From positions 1,906,501-1,970,500 of the forward strand of contig NZ_CP012184.1 of assembly GCF_001420995.1 (NCBI RefSeq): a DNA stretch of 64,000 nt, written 5' to 3'. The position numbers and the translations under genes were made by a program. This document shows, in pieces, positions 16,113-24,507 of the stretch (its first letter is position 1; every line of letters starts with the position of its first letter). This stretch comes from Pseudonocardia sp. EC080619-01. Lineage in GTDB: Bacteria; Actinomycetota; Actinomycetes; Mycobacteriales; Pseudonocardiaceae. The notes beneath the pieces were generated by a model. The model was not told the origin of the DNA, did not search any database, and saw only the letters and a list, made by a program, of their open reading frames with translations.

Positions 16113-17261
16113 ATGTCCGTCACCGACAGCACCAGCACCGTCGAGGACCGGGTGCGCGCCGCTCTCGGCACCGTCGAGGACCCGGAGATCCACAAGCCGA
16201 TCACCGAGCTGGGGATGGTCAAGAGCGTCGCCGTGTCGGCCGACGGGCTCGCCGAGGTCGGCGTCTACCTGACCGTCGCCGGCTGCCCGATGCGCGAGAC
16301 CATCACCACCCGGGTGACCGACGCCGTCACGAAGGTCCCGGGCGTCGAGCGGGTCGAGGTCGAGCTCGACGTGATGAGCGACGAGCAGCGCACCGAGCTC
16401 CGCAAGTCGCTGCGCGGCGACTCCGACGAGCCCGAGATCCCGTTCGCCCAGCCCGGGTCGATGACCCGCGTCTACTGCGTGGCGTCCGGCAAGGGCGGCG
16501 TCGGCAAGTCCTCGGTCACCGTCAACCTGGCCGCGTCGATGGCGCGGCGCGGGCTGAAGGTCGGCGTGGTCGACGCCGACATCTACGGCCACTCGGTGCC
16601 CCGCATGATCGGGGCGGACGACCGGCCGACCAAGGTCGACAACATGATCATGCCGCCGCAGTCGCACGGCGTGAAGGTCATCTCGATCGGCATGTTCACC
16701 GACGGGAACACCCCGGTCGTCTGGCGCGGGCCGATGCTGCACCGGGCCCTGCAGCAGTTCCTCGCCGACGTCTTCTGGGGCGATCTGGACGTCCTGCTGC
16801 TGGACCTGCCCCCCGGCACCGGCGACGTCGCCATCTCGACCGCGCAGCTCGTGCCCAACGCCGAGCTGCTCGTCGTCACCACCCCGCAGCAGGCGGCCGC
16901 CGAGGTGGCCGAGCGGGCCGGTGCGATCTCCACGCAGACCCGTCAGCGGCTGGCCGGCGTCGTGGAGAACATGTCGTGGCTGGAGATGCCCGACGGCTCC
17001 CGCAACGAGCTGTTCGGCTCCGGCGGCGGGCAGATCGTGGCCGACTCGCTCTCGAAGATCGTCGGTGCACCGGTGCCGCTGCTCGGGCAGGTCCCGCTCG
17101 AGGTGGCGCTGCGCGAGGGCGGCGACGCCGGGAACCCGATCGTGCTGGGCAGGCCCGAGTCCGGGGCCGCGCAGGCCCTGGAGGGCATCGCCGAGAAGCT
17201 CACGGTCCGTTCGCGCGGCCTGGCCGGGATGAGCCTGAACATCTCGCCCGTCGGTCGCTGA
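16113..17261 (+). CDS. mrp: Mrp/NBP35-type P-loop ATPase, Fe-S carrier family
   Basis: 382 residues from ATG 16113. Residues 1-100 are a MIP18/DUF59 domain (VEDPEIHKPITELGMVKSV); the ATPase starts at ~125 with deviant Walker A ASGKGGVGKSSVTVNLA, then VGVVDADIYGHSVP and LLLDLPPGTGDVA. The C-terminal CxxC that binds the bridging cluster in many Mrp proteins is absent: the expected site reads ENMSWLEMPDGSRNELFG. Syntenic with Rv1229c. Probably handles Fe-S clusters or acts as a related ATPase without that site. Confidence 0.9.
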   Translation: MSVTDSTSTVEDRVRAALGTVEDPEIHKPITELGMVKSVAVSADGLAEVGVYLTVAGCPMRETITTRVTDAVTKVPGVERVEVELDVMSDEQRTELRKSLRGDSDEPEIPFAQPGSMTRVYCVASGKGGVGKSSVTVNLAASMARRGLKVGVVDADIYGHSVPRMIGADDRPTKVDNMIMPPQSHGVKVISIGMFTDGNTPVVWRGPMLHRALQQFLADVFWGDLDVLLLDLPPGTGDVAISTAQLVPNAELLVVTTPQQAAAEVAERAGAISTQTRQRLAGVVENMSWLEMPDGSRNELFGSGGGQIVADSLSKIVGAPVPLLGQVPLEVALREGGDAGNPIVLGRPESGAAQALEGIAEKLTVRSRGLAGMSLNISPVGR

Positions 17262-17284
17262 GCACACCGGGGCCGCCCGGACGA

Positions 17285-17324
17285 CGAACGGCCCCGCACA
17301 CCGATCGGTGTGCGGGGCCGTTCG
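17285..17324. terminator. 40-bp perfect palindrome, bidirectional terminator
   Basis: CGAACGGCCCCGCACACCGA pairs exactly with TCGGTGTGCGGGGCCGTTCG between convergent mrp and the aminotransferase gene. Confidence 0.85.
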
Positions 17325-17342
17325 CGGTTCCCCCGGGGTCGG

Positions 17343-18599
17343 TCAGGACAGCGCGTCGTCGAGCGCCTTGGTCCAGAGCGCGAGGCCCTCGTCGATCTGC
17401 TCGCCGGTGACGACCAGCGGCGGGATCATCCGGACGATGTTGCCCTGGACGCCGCAGGTCAGCAGGAGCAGACCCTGCGCGGCTGCGGCGGCATGGACCT
17501 TCGCCGCGGTGGCGCCGTCCGGGTTGCCCGCGGCGTCGACGAACTCGATGCCGACCATCAGGCCACGGCCGCGGACGTCGCCGATCGCGGCGATCCCCTG
17601 CGCCGCGTCCCGGACCCCGGCGACGAGCTTCTCGCCCTGCACCCGGGCGTTCTCGACGAGACCCTCGCCCTGCACGACGTCCAGGGTGGCCAGGGCCGCG
17701 GCGCAGGCGACGGCGTTGCCGCCGTAGGTGCCGCCCTGCGAGCCCGGCCAGGCCTTCTCCATGATCGCCTTCGGCGCGGCGATCGCGGACAGCGGGAACC
17801 CGGACGCGAGCCCCTTCGCGGTGACGATGACGTCCGGCGTGAAGCCCTCGGCGTGCTGGTGACCCCAGAACCTGCCGGTGCGGCCGTAGCCCGTCTGCAC
17901 CTCGTCGGCGATCAGCAGGATGCCGTGCTTGTCGGCCCGCTCCCGCAGACCGTGCAGGAACGCGGACGGGGTCGGGACGTAGCCACCCTCGCCGAGCACC
18001 GGCTCGACGATGAAGGCCGCGACGTCCGACGCCGGCGCGGAGCTGGCCAGGACCCGGTCGAGCTCGCGCAGCGCGAACGCGACGGTGTCCTCCTCCGACC
18101 AGCCGTAGCGGTAGGCGTAGGGGAACGGGGAGAACGCGACCCCGCCCATCATCGGGCCGATCCCGGCGCGGATCTTCGCACCGGAGGTGGTGAGCGCCGC
18201 GGCGCCCATCGTGCGGCCGTGGAACCCGCCGTCGAAGGCGACGATCGTGGAGCGGCCGGTGGCCTGGCGCGCGAGCCGCACCGAGGCCTCGACGGCCTCC
18301 GAACCGGAGTTGGTGAAGAAGACCGAGTCGATGCCCTCGGGCAGGACCTCGCCCATCCGCTCGACCAGCTTCAGCAGCGGCTGGTGCATGACGGTCGTGT
18401 ACTGGCCGTGGATCAGGGTGCCGACCTGCTCCTGCGCCGCCTTGACGACCGTCGGGTGGCAGTGCCCGGTGGACGTGACGCCGATTCCGGCGGTGAAGTC
18501 GAGGTGCCGGCGGCCGTCGGTGTCGTACAGGTAGACGCCCTCACCGCGGGCGGCCTGGACCGGGGTGGCCTGCTTCAGCAGCGGGGACAGCTGTGCCAT
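17343..18599 (-). CDS. Class III (GABA-type) aminotransferase
   Basis: 418 residues from ATG 18599. PLP features: FTNSGSEAVEASVRLAR, FDGGFHGRTMGA, VEPVLGEGGY, LLIADEVQTGYGRTG and VTAKGLASGFPLSA with the Schiff-base Lys. This is the acetylornithine/4-aminobutyrate type, moving an omega-amino group to 2-oxoglutarate. A GntR-type palindrome 73 bp upstream of the start, shared with the racemase and DUF3830/dehydrogenase promoters, ties it to the catabolic island next door. Exact amine donor unknown. Confidence 0.88.
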   Translation of the reverse strand: MAQLSPLLKQATPVQAARGEGVYLYDTDGRRHLDFTAGIGVTSTGHCHPTVVKAAQEQVGTLIHGQYTTVMHQPLLKLVERMGEVLPEGIDSVFFTNSGSEAVEASVRLARQATGRSTIVAFDGGFHGRTMGAAALTTSGAKIRAGIGPMMGGVAFSPFPYAYRYGWSEEDTVAFALRELDRVLASSAPASDVAAFIVEPVLGEGGYVPTPSAFLHGLRERADKHGILLIADEVQTGYGRTGRFWGHQHAEGFTPDVIVTAKGLASGFPLSAIAAPKAIMEKAWPGSQGGTYGGNAVACAAALATLDVVQGEGLVENARVQGEKLVAGVRDAAQGIAAIGDVRGRGLMVGIEFVDAAGNPDGATAAKVHAAAAAQGLLLLTCGVQGNIVRMIPPLVVTGEQIDEGLALWTKALDDALS

Positions 18600-18671
18600 G
18601 GGTTCGCAGCTCCTGGTGCGTCGAGGTGTCCGGCGTGCGGCTGGGATCCGGGTCCGTCGACCCGAGTTGTC

Positions 18672-18687
18672 GAGTTGTCGACAATCC
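18672..18687. promoter_or_regulatory. GntR operator candidate, site 1
   Basis: GAGTTGTCGACAATCC, containing the palindrome TTGTCGACAA, lies 73-88 bp upstream of the aminotransferase start. The same palindrome recurs at 21,347 and 21,940. Confidence 0.65.
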
Positions 18688-18736
18688 AAGGGAAGCATGC
18701 GCGACCGGGGCGGGGCAAGGGCCTCCCCTGGCTCCC

Positions 18737-18861
18737 TTTGCTCTGCACACCGGTACGCGCCGGGGGGCGGGCAGAGCCGGGACTCCGGCACCGGGCCGGC
18801 TCCGGCCCGCCCAGCCCGGGGGCCGCGCAGGCGGGTGGTGCGTACCGGTGTGCAGAGCAAA
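18737..18861. repeat. 22-bp perfect inverted repeat flanking 81 bp
   Basis: TTTGCTCTGCACACCGGTAC GC at 18737-18758 is the exact reverse complement of 18840-18861. The interior is GC-rich and partly self-complementary. It lies in the 338-bp gap between the aminotransferase and transporter genes, in which apart from operator site 1 nothing else is seen. Its arm is one copy of a motif found elsewhere in the window, including 63984-63999. Confidence 0.85.
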
Positions 18862-18937
18862 GCGGCCCACGGGGCAGCACCCTCCCCGGCGGGCGGGCAG
18901 GCAGGCGGCCGGGCGGATCGGTGGGTCGGGACGCCCC

Positions 18938-19867
18938 TCAGCTCAGGAGACCCGCGATGACCAGCAGGACCGGCACCGCGACGATCGTCGATGCCAGTGC
19001 GGACTCCCGGGCCACGGAGACGGCGCGGTCGTAGCGCACCGCGTAGCCGAACACGTTCTGCGCGGTCGGCAGCGCGGCCAGGACAACGGCGGCCAGCAAC
19101 GCCGGCCCCGTCAGCCCGAGCAGGCCGGCGGCCAGGGCCCAGGCGAGCAGCGGGTGCACGACGTTCTTGATCGCGACGGCGGTCCACACCGAGCCTGCGG
19201 TGTCCCCGAGGCCCGGCAGCCGGGCGCCGTGCAGGGAGATCCCGAACGCGAGCAGCATCGCGGGCACGGCGAGGTCGGCGAGCAGGTCGATCGGCGCCGC
19301 GACCGGCTCGGGCAGCGTGATCCCCGTACCCGACACGATCAGTCCGGCCGCCGTCGCGAGGGCGATCGGGTTGCGCAGCGGCGCGAACGCGATGCGCGTC
19401 CAGCCGGGACGCTCGCCGCGGCCGTCGCCGGGCAGGATGTCCATCAGCGTCGTGAACAGCGGTGTGAGGATCGCGAGCTGGAACAGCAGCACCGGTGCGA
19501 CGGTCGCCGGGTCGCCGAGCACGTAGGTCGCGATCGGGATGCCGAGGTTGCCGGCGTTGACGTAGCCCGACGCCATCGAGCCGACCACCGCCTCCCCCGC
19601 GGGCCGGCGGCGCAGCAGCGCGATCGGGACGAACAACGCGCAGGCCAGGGAGCTGGTGACGGCCGTGACCACGAGCGCGGAGGAGAAGACCGCACCGACG
19701 TCGGCCCGGGACAGGGTGGTGAACAGCAGCGCGGGCGAGGCGACGAAGAACGCCGTGCGCGCCAGGACCCGGGACCCGTTGTCGCCGAGGACCCCGCCCC
19801 GGCCCAGGGCGTACCCGACGGCGACGACGACCGTGATGACCAGGAATCCCTCGAGCACGCCCGTCAC
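18938..19867 (-). CDS. AEC-family (auxin-efflux-carrier-like) permease
   Basis: 309 residues from GTG 19867 (TGVLEGFLVITVVVAVGYAL). About ten hydrophobic segments, with the inverted-topology AEC pattern: SGYVNAGNLGIPIATYVLG in the first half and LPTAQNVFGYAVRYD in the second. Relatives export or import dicarboxylates such as malate or malonate. Located between the aminotransferase and its likely regulator, it probably transports the pathway substrate (inference). Confidence 0.85.
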   Translation of the reverse strand: MTGVLEGFLVITVVVAVGYALGRGGVLGDNGSRVLARTAFFVASPALLFTTLSRADVGAVFSSALVVTAVTSSLACALFVPIALLRRRPAGEAVVGSMASGYVNAGNLGIPIATYVLGDPATVAPVLLFQLAILTPLFTTLMDILPGDGRGERPGWTRIAFAPLRNPIALATAAGLIVSGTGITLPEPVAAPIDLLADLAVPAMLLAFGISLHGARLPGLGDTAGSVWTAVAIKNVVHPLLAWALAAGLLGLTGPALLAAVVLAALPTAQNVFGYAVRYDRAVSVARESALASTIVAVPVLLVIAGLLS

Positions 19868-19935
19868 GTGCCCAGATGTTACGTATGCGAACGATCGCGC
19901 GGGGCGGCGAGCGCCCCGATTCACACGGTTCCGGC

Positions 19936-20613
19936 TCAGGCGGCCCCGGGCATCGCGGCGAGGATCCGGGTGACGGCGTCGTCCATGTGTGCGGCCAGCC
20001 GGTCGAGCAGGAGCTCGGTCCGGCCGTCGCGCAGGGCGTCGCGCAGCCGCTCGTGCTCGGCGAGCAGCTCCGGGGCGGGCGGGGCGGTCTGCTGGAACGC
20101 GGCCAGGCACATCCGGGTCTCGACGAGCAGCCCGTCGGTCATCCGGCGCAGCCGCGGGCTCCCGGACGCCGCGACCAGCGCGGCGTGGAAGTCGTGGTCG
20201 GCGTCGGCGAGGCCGATCGCGTCCCCGGCCGCCGCGGCGGCCTCCATCGCACCGAGCGGGATCTCCAGCGCGACGACGGCCGACGCCCGGTCCCCCGCCA
20301 GCACCTGCAGCGCTGCGGCCCGCTCGACCGCGGTCCGGGCCAGGTACACGTCACGGACGTCGTCGGGGCCGAGCTCGCGCACGAACAGGCCGCGGTGCCG
20401 CTCGCTGCGCAGGAGCCCCTCGGCGACGAGCCGCTGCATCGCCTCGCGCAGCGGCCCCCGGCTCACCCCGAGCCGTCCGGCCAGGTCCACCTCGCCGAGC
20501 TGGGTGCCCGGCGCGAACGTGCCGCGCATGATCGCGGCGCGGATCCGGTCCGCGACGATCTCCGCGGTCGACCGCCGGCTGACCGGCTCCAGGTCCGAGA
20601 CGTCCAGGCCCAC
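19936..20613 (-). CDS. FCD-type GntR transcriptional regulator
   Basis: 225 residues, GTG/ATG at 20613. Winged helix: EIVADRIRAAIMRGTFAPG, LGEVDLAGRLGVSRGPLREA (recognition helix) and the RGLFVREL wing. The all-helical FCD effector domain has the metal-binding pattern D-x3-H (DADHDFHAAL), H in LAEHERLRDAL and H in LAAHMDDA. FCD regulators bind TNGTNNACNA-like palindromes and small acids; the matching TTGTCGACAA copies nearby are probably its operators. Starts 7 nt after the racemase stop. Confidence 0.9.
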   Translation of the reverse strand: MGLDVSDLEPVSRRSTAEIVADRIRAAIMRGTFAPGTQLGEVDLAGRLGVSRGPLREAMQRLVAEGLLRSERHRGLFVRELGPDDVRDVYLARTAVERAAALQVLAGDRASAVVALEIPLGAMEAAAAAGDAIGLADADHDFHAALVAASGSPRLRRMTDGLLVETRMCLAAFQQTAPPAPELLAEHERLRDALRDGRTELLLDRLAAHMDDAVTRILAAMPGAA

Positions 20614-20619
20614 CCGGGC

Positions 20620-21348
20620 TCACCCCTTCCGGAACAACGTCCCCAGCCTGGGGCGGTCGACGTCCGAGCCGGCCAGGCGCAGGCCCTGCCAGATGCTGAC
20701 CTGGTTGGCCGTCAGCACCGGCTTGCCGAGACGCTCGTCGAGCGCGTCCAGGATCTCCACGGTGTGCAGTGCGGTGTCCGGCAGCAGCACCGCGTCGGCG
20801 GCCGGCGCGTCCGACGACACCGCGTCGGCGAACTCGAGCACCGTCGACGACGGCAGCGTCCCGACCTCCGCGGCGGTGATGATGTCCCGCGCGGAGACGG
20901 TCAGCACCGAGATGCCGTGGTGGGTCAGGAACTGCACGAACGCCCCGGCGACGTCCGGCGGATAGGTCGCGCCGACCGCCACCGTCGCGACGCCGAGCCG
21001 CTTGCAGGCGTCCACGAACGCGAACGACGTGCTCGACGCCGGCACGCCCGCCGCCTTCTCCAGCGCCGCCGCCTGCCGGGCCGCCCCCTCGGGGCCGAAG
21101 ATGAAGCTGCCCGAGGTGCAGGCCCAGACGACCGAGTCGAGGGGCCCCGCCTCGGCGGCGACGCGCCCGGCCGCCTCGGCGAGGACGTCGTCGCCACCGA
21201 TGTCGAGCAGCGCGTCCTCCCGGTGTGCGTCCACCTTCATCTCGGAATGGACCAGCGGGAGCCGGCTGCCGTCGGCGAGGAGCTTCTCGGCGCGGGGGTA
21301 GTCGTCCTCCGCGGAGTATCCGGGGTACAGGATGCCGACCGTGCTCAT
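20620..21348 (-). CDS. Asp/Glu racemase superfamily (maleate isomerase/arylmalonate decarboxylase-like)
   Basis: 242 residues, ATG 21348. The first-half catalytic Cys is seen in VVWACTSGSFIFG. In maleate isomerases and racemases a second Cys follows in the C-terminal lobe; here the equivalent strand reads ADAVLLPDTALHTVEIL, with Asp in place of Cys. That suggests one-Cys chemistry (cis-trans isomerisation or decarboxylation rather than two-base racemisation), which is inference. Palindrome site 2 abuts the start codon, so the transcript is nearly leaderless and likely repressed by the adjacent GntR. Confidence 0.8.
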   Translation of the reverse strand: MSTVGILYPGYSAEDDYPRAEKLLADGSRLPLVHSEMKVDAHREDALLDIGGDDVLAEAAGRVAAEAGPLDSVVWACTSGSFIFGPEGAARQAAALEKAAGVPASSTSFAFVDACKRLGVATVAVGATYPPDVAGAFVQFLTHHGISVLTVSARDIITAAEVGTLPSSTVLEFADAVSSDAPAADAVLLPDTALHTVEILDALDERLGKPVLTANQVSIWQGLRLAGSDVDRPRLGTLFRKG

Positions 21349-21362
21349 GTTGTCGACAATCC
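21347..21362. promoter_or_regulatory. GntR operator candidate, site 2
   Basis: On the minus strand GGATTGTCGACAACAT, ending in the racemase ATG. Bound protein here would block initiation directly. Confidence 0.65.
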
Positions 21363-21390
21363 TACAGAGCCCGGGGTCGCCGCAAGGGGC

Positions 21391-21888
21391 TCACTCGACC
21401 CGCGAGTAGACGAGCCGCTCCCCGACGCTGCCGGAACGCCAGACGTCGTGGCAGGCCGTCGCGATCGCGTCCAGCCCGTCGACGATCGTCGCGAAGACGT
21501 TCCCGGGCACCCAGCCGACGTCGCCGTTCAGCAGCAGGTTGTTCCGGCCGTAGAAGATCGCCAGGTCGATGCCGCCCTGGTCGGCGTCGATGCCCTGGTC
21601 GTCCTTGAAGGCCGCGTCGAGCATGCCCCCGTGGAAGTCGAAATAGCAGACGTCGCCCGGGATCGGGGTGACGGTCGGGTTCTCCTGGCCGATCCGCGGG
21701 CCGAACCGCGGAACGATCGTGTAGACCTCGTTGCGGGCGTACTTGGCGTGCTGCGCGTCACCACCCTGCGGGCCGCCCGCGAGGGCCTCCCAGACCGCCG
21801 CGGACGTCCGCGGGGCCTCCTTCTCCAGCAGTTCCGCGGTGCACGCGACACCGCGCTTCGCGAGTTCGATCCTGATCAGCTTGGGCAT
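21391..21888 (-). CDS. DUF3830 protein (cyclophilin-like fold family)
   Basis: 165 residues from ATG 21888, preceded by GAGGGG. Family features are the start MPKLIRIELAKRGVACTAEL, KYARNEVYTIVPRFG, NPTVTPIPGDVCYF and IFYGRNNLLL. DUF3830 genes are often beside Asp/Glu racemase-like and amidohydrolase genes; activity is unknown. It leads the leftward DUF3830-racemase-GntR run and is divergent from the dehydrogenase, with operator site 3 between. Confidence 0.8.
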   Translation of the reverse strand: MPKLIRIELAKRGVACTAELLEKEAPRTSAAVWEALAGGPQGGDAQHAKYARNEVYTIVPRFGPRIGQENPTVTPIPGDVCYFDFHGGMLDAAFKDDQGIDADQGGIDLAIFYGRNNLLLNGDVGWVPGNVFATIVDGLDAIATACHDVWRSGSVGERLVYSRVE

Positions 21889-21939
21889 CCGTTTCCCCTC
21901 GGTCGTTCGCGGATACGGGGAGACCTCCACCGGATAGGT

Positions 21940-21955
21940 GGATTGTTGACAATCC
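21940..21955. promoter_or_regulatory. GntR operator candidate, site 3
   Basis: GGATTGTTGACAATCC, one mismatch from a perfect 16-bp palindrome, in the divergent promoter region between DUF3830 and the dehydrogenase. Confidence 0.7.
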
Positions 21956-22013
21956 TAGGTGCGCTTCCTAGCGTGTCAACGCCGCCCGACCTCCCCACCG
22001 ACAGGATCTCCCG

Positions 22014-22997
22014 TTGCCGGTTTCCGCTGGTCAGGACCCCACCACCATCACCGCGCTGTGCGCGGGCGACGCCCCGCCCGGGATCGATGACCGCATCGGT
22101 GACGCACGCCTCAGGATCGTGTCGAGCGCCGACGAGCTGGCCGCCGCGCTCCCCGGCAGCGACGTCCTGCTCACCTGGGACTTCACCTCGGACGCCGTCC
22201 GGCAGGTGTGGTCGCCCGAGCGCACCGCCGACCTGCGCTGGGTGCACACCGCCAGCGCCGGCGTCGACCGGGTCGCGTTCCCCGAGCTGCTCAGCTCCCC
22301 GGTGACGCTGACGAACTCGCGCGGCGTGTTCGACCGGCCGATGGCCGAGTTCGTGCTCGGCGCGGTGATCGCCTTCGCCAAGGACACCGCCCGGTCGCTG
22401 GCCCTGCAGCGCGAGCGCACCTGGCAGCACCGCGAGACCGAGACCGTCGCCGGGAAGGTCGCCACCGTCGTCGGGAGCGGCCCGATCGGGCACGCGATCG
22501 CCGACCTGCTCGGTGCCGTCGGGATGACCGTGCGGCTGGTCGGCCGCCGCGCGGCCGATGGCGTGCACGCCTTCGACGAGCTGCCCGGGCTCCTGCCCGA
22601 CTCCGACCACCTGGTGCTCGCCGCGCCGCTGACCGACGCGACCCGCGGCATGCTGCACAGCGGGACGATCGCGCTGCTCCCCGAGCGGGCGCGGGTGATC
22701 AACGTCGGGCGGGGGCCGCTGGTCGTGCAGGACGACCTGACCGACGCGCTGGCGTCCGGCCGGATCGCGGGCGCCGCACTGGACGTCTTCGAGGTCGAGC
22801 CGCTCCCCGCGGACTCGCCGCTCTGGGACATGGAGAACGTCCTGCTCTCCCCGCACATGTCCGGTGACGTCGTCGGCTGGAAGACCATGCTCGTCGACCT
22901 GTTCGCCGACAACCTCGCGCGCTTCCGGGAGGGCCGGGAGCTGCGCAACGTCGTGGACCCGGAACGCGGGTACGTCAGCACCGGGGCGAACTCGTGA
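22014..22997 (+). CDS. D-isomer-specific 2-hydroxyacid dehydrogenase
   Basis: 327 residues from TTG 22014, with AGGA upstream. NAD-binding GSGPIGHAIADLLGAVG, catalytic Arg in VINVGRGPLVVQ, Glu in ALDVFEVEPLP and His in LSPHMSGDV are all present. Reduces a 2-oxoacid or oxidises a hydroxyacid. It begins the rightward arm of the catabolic island and its stop codon lies inside a duplicated 32-bp block that continues into the amidase start region. Confidence 0.88.
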   Translation: MPVSAGQDPTTITALCAGDAPPGIDDRIGDARLRIVSSADELAAALPGSDVLLTWDFTSDAVRQVWSPERTADLRWVHTASAGVDRVAFPELLSSPVTLTNSRGVFDRPMAEFVLGAVIAFAKDTARSLALQRERTWQHRETETVAGKVATVVGSGPIGHAIADLLGAVGMTVRLVGRRAADGVHAFDELPGLLPDSDHLVLAAPLTDATRGMLHSGTIALLPERARVINVGRGPLVVQDDLTDALASGRIAGAALDVFEVEPLPADSPLWDMENVLLSPHMSGDVVGWKTMLVDLFADNLARFREGRELRNVVDPERGYVSTGANS

Positions 22998-23039
22998 GCC
23001 CCGCAGACAGCACCGGGGCGAACTCGTGAGCCCCGCAGA
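22976..23039. repeat. Tandem 32-bp duplication between dehydrogenase and amidase
   Basis: CAGCACCGGGGCGAACTCGT plus GAGCCCCGCAGA is repeated exactly at 22976-23007 and 23008-23039. GAACTCGTGAGC occurs a third time at the true amidase start, so both copies look like duplicated initiation regions. Neither upstream GTG leads to a long frame. Confidence 0.9.
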
Positions 23040-23063
23040 AGAGACTGCCACCGGAGGGAACTC

Positions 23064-24473
23064 GTGAGCGAGACGACCGCGGACCTGAGCGCGACCGAGC
23101 TGCTGGCCGCCTACCGCACCGGCGAGGTCTCCCCCGTCCAGGCCACCCGGGACGCGCTGGACCGCATCGAGGCCCACGACGGGGCCGTCAACGCCTACTG
23201 CCTCGTCGACGCGGACTCCGCGCTGGCGCGGGCCAAGGAGTCCGAGGCGCGCTGGCAGGCCGGCGAGCCGATCGGCCCGCTGGACGGCGTCCCCACCTCG
23301 ATCAAGGACATGCTCCTGACGATCGGCTGGCCGACCCGCCGCGGATCGACGACGACCTCGCCCGACGGCCCGTTCGAGGTCGACGGCCCGCCGGTCGCCC
23401 GGGTCCGCGCCGCCGGCGCGGTGCTGCTGGGCAAGAACACCACCCCGGAGCTGGCCTGGAAGGGCGTCACCGACTCGCCGCTGACCGGCGTCACCACGAA
23501 CCCGTGGGACCCGACGAGGACGGCGGGCGGCTCGTCGGGCGGGTCCGCGTCCGCCGTCGGCCTGGGAATGGGCCCGCTGTCGCTGGGGACCGACGCCGGT
23601 GGCTCGGTGCGGATCCCCGCCGCCTTCACCGGGACGGTCGCGCACAAGCCGACCTACGGCCGCATCGCGCACTACCCGGGTTCGGCGTTCGGCACCCTCG
23701 CCCACGTCGGCCCCATGACCCGCACCGTCGCCGACGCGGCGCTGCTGCACGACGTCGTCGCCCAGCCCGACACCCGCGCCCCGTGGGTGTTCGACGTGCC
23801 CCGGGAGTCCGCCGTCGACCGGCTGGCCGGCGGGGCCCAGGGCCTGCGGATCGCGTTCTCGCCCACGCTCGGCTTCGTCGACGTCGACCCGGAGGTGGCC
23901 GCGCTGGTCGCCGACGCCGTCGCGGTGTTCTCCCGTGCGCTCGGGGCGACCGTGGAGCACGCCGACCCGGGGTTCGCCGACCCGATCGAGCCGTTCCACA
24001 CGCTCTGGTTCGCCGCGGCGGCCAAGTCGCTCGAACCGATCGGCGCCGAGGCACGGGCGGCGATGGACCCGGCGCTCGTCGGGATCGCCGAGCAGGGCGA
24101 GCGGGTGTCCGCGCTCGACTACCTGGGCGCGATGGCCGTCCGCAACGAGCTCGGCACCCTGATGGGCGCCTTCCACGACTCCTACGACCTGCTGCTCACC
24201 CCGACGCTGCCGATCACAGCGTTCGAGGGCGGCCGGGAGGTCCCCGAGGGCTGGCACGACCCGCGCTGGACGTCGTGGACGCCGTTCACCTACCCGTTCA
24301 ACATGACCCAGCAGCCGGCGACGTCGGTGCCGTGCGGGTTCACCTCCGCCGGGCTGCCGGTCGGGCTGCAGGTCGTGGGGCCGCGGCACGCCGACGCGAC
24401 CGTCCTGGCCGCGGCGCACGCCTACCAGCAGGCCACGGAGCACCACCTGCGCCGCCCGGCCCTGCTGGGCTGA
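23064..24473 (+). CDS. Amidase-signature enzyme
   Basis: 469 residues from GTG 23064, preceded by GGAGGG. The Ser-cisSer-Lys triad is visible: Lys in TSIKDMLLT, the Gly/Ser-rich TAGGSSGGSASAVGLGM, and nucleophile region GTDAGGSVRIPAAFTG. It hydrolyses a carboxamide to the acid and ammonia. Adjacent dehydrogenase, racemase-like and aminotransferase genes suggest degradation of an amide-containing nitrogen source (inference). Confidence 0.9.
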   Translation: MSETTADLSATELLAAYRTGEVSPVQATRDALDRIEAHDGAVNAYCLVDADSALARAKESEARWQAGEPIGPLDGVPTSIKDMLLTIGWPTRRGSTTTSPDGPFEVDGPPVARVRAAGAVLLGKNTTPELAWKGVTDSPLTGVTTNPWDPTRTAGGSSGGSASAVGLGMGPLSLGTDAGGSVRIPAAFTGTVAHKPTYGRIAHYPGSAFGTLAHVGPMTRTVADAALLHDVVAQPDTRAPWVFDVPRESAVDRLAGGAQGLRIAFSPTLGFVDVDPEVAALVADAVAVFSRALGATVEHADPGFADPIEPFHTLWFAAAAKSLEPIGAEARAAMDPALVGIAEQGERVSALDYLGAMAVRNELGTLMGAFHDSYDLLLTPTLPITAFEGGREVPEGWHDPRWTSWTPFTYPFNMTQQPATSVPCGFTSAGLPVGLQVVGPRHADATVLAAAHAYQQATEHHLRRPALLG

Positions 24474-24483
24474 GCCCGCCCGT

Positions 24484-24502
24484 CGCCCCGGGCCCCGGGG
24501 CG
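24484..24502. terminator. Terminator between amidase and tatB
   Basis: CGCCCCGGG and CCCGGGGCG flank one C between convergent genes. Confidence 0.65.
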
Positions 24503-24507
24503 TCCCG

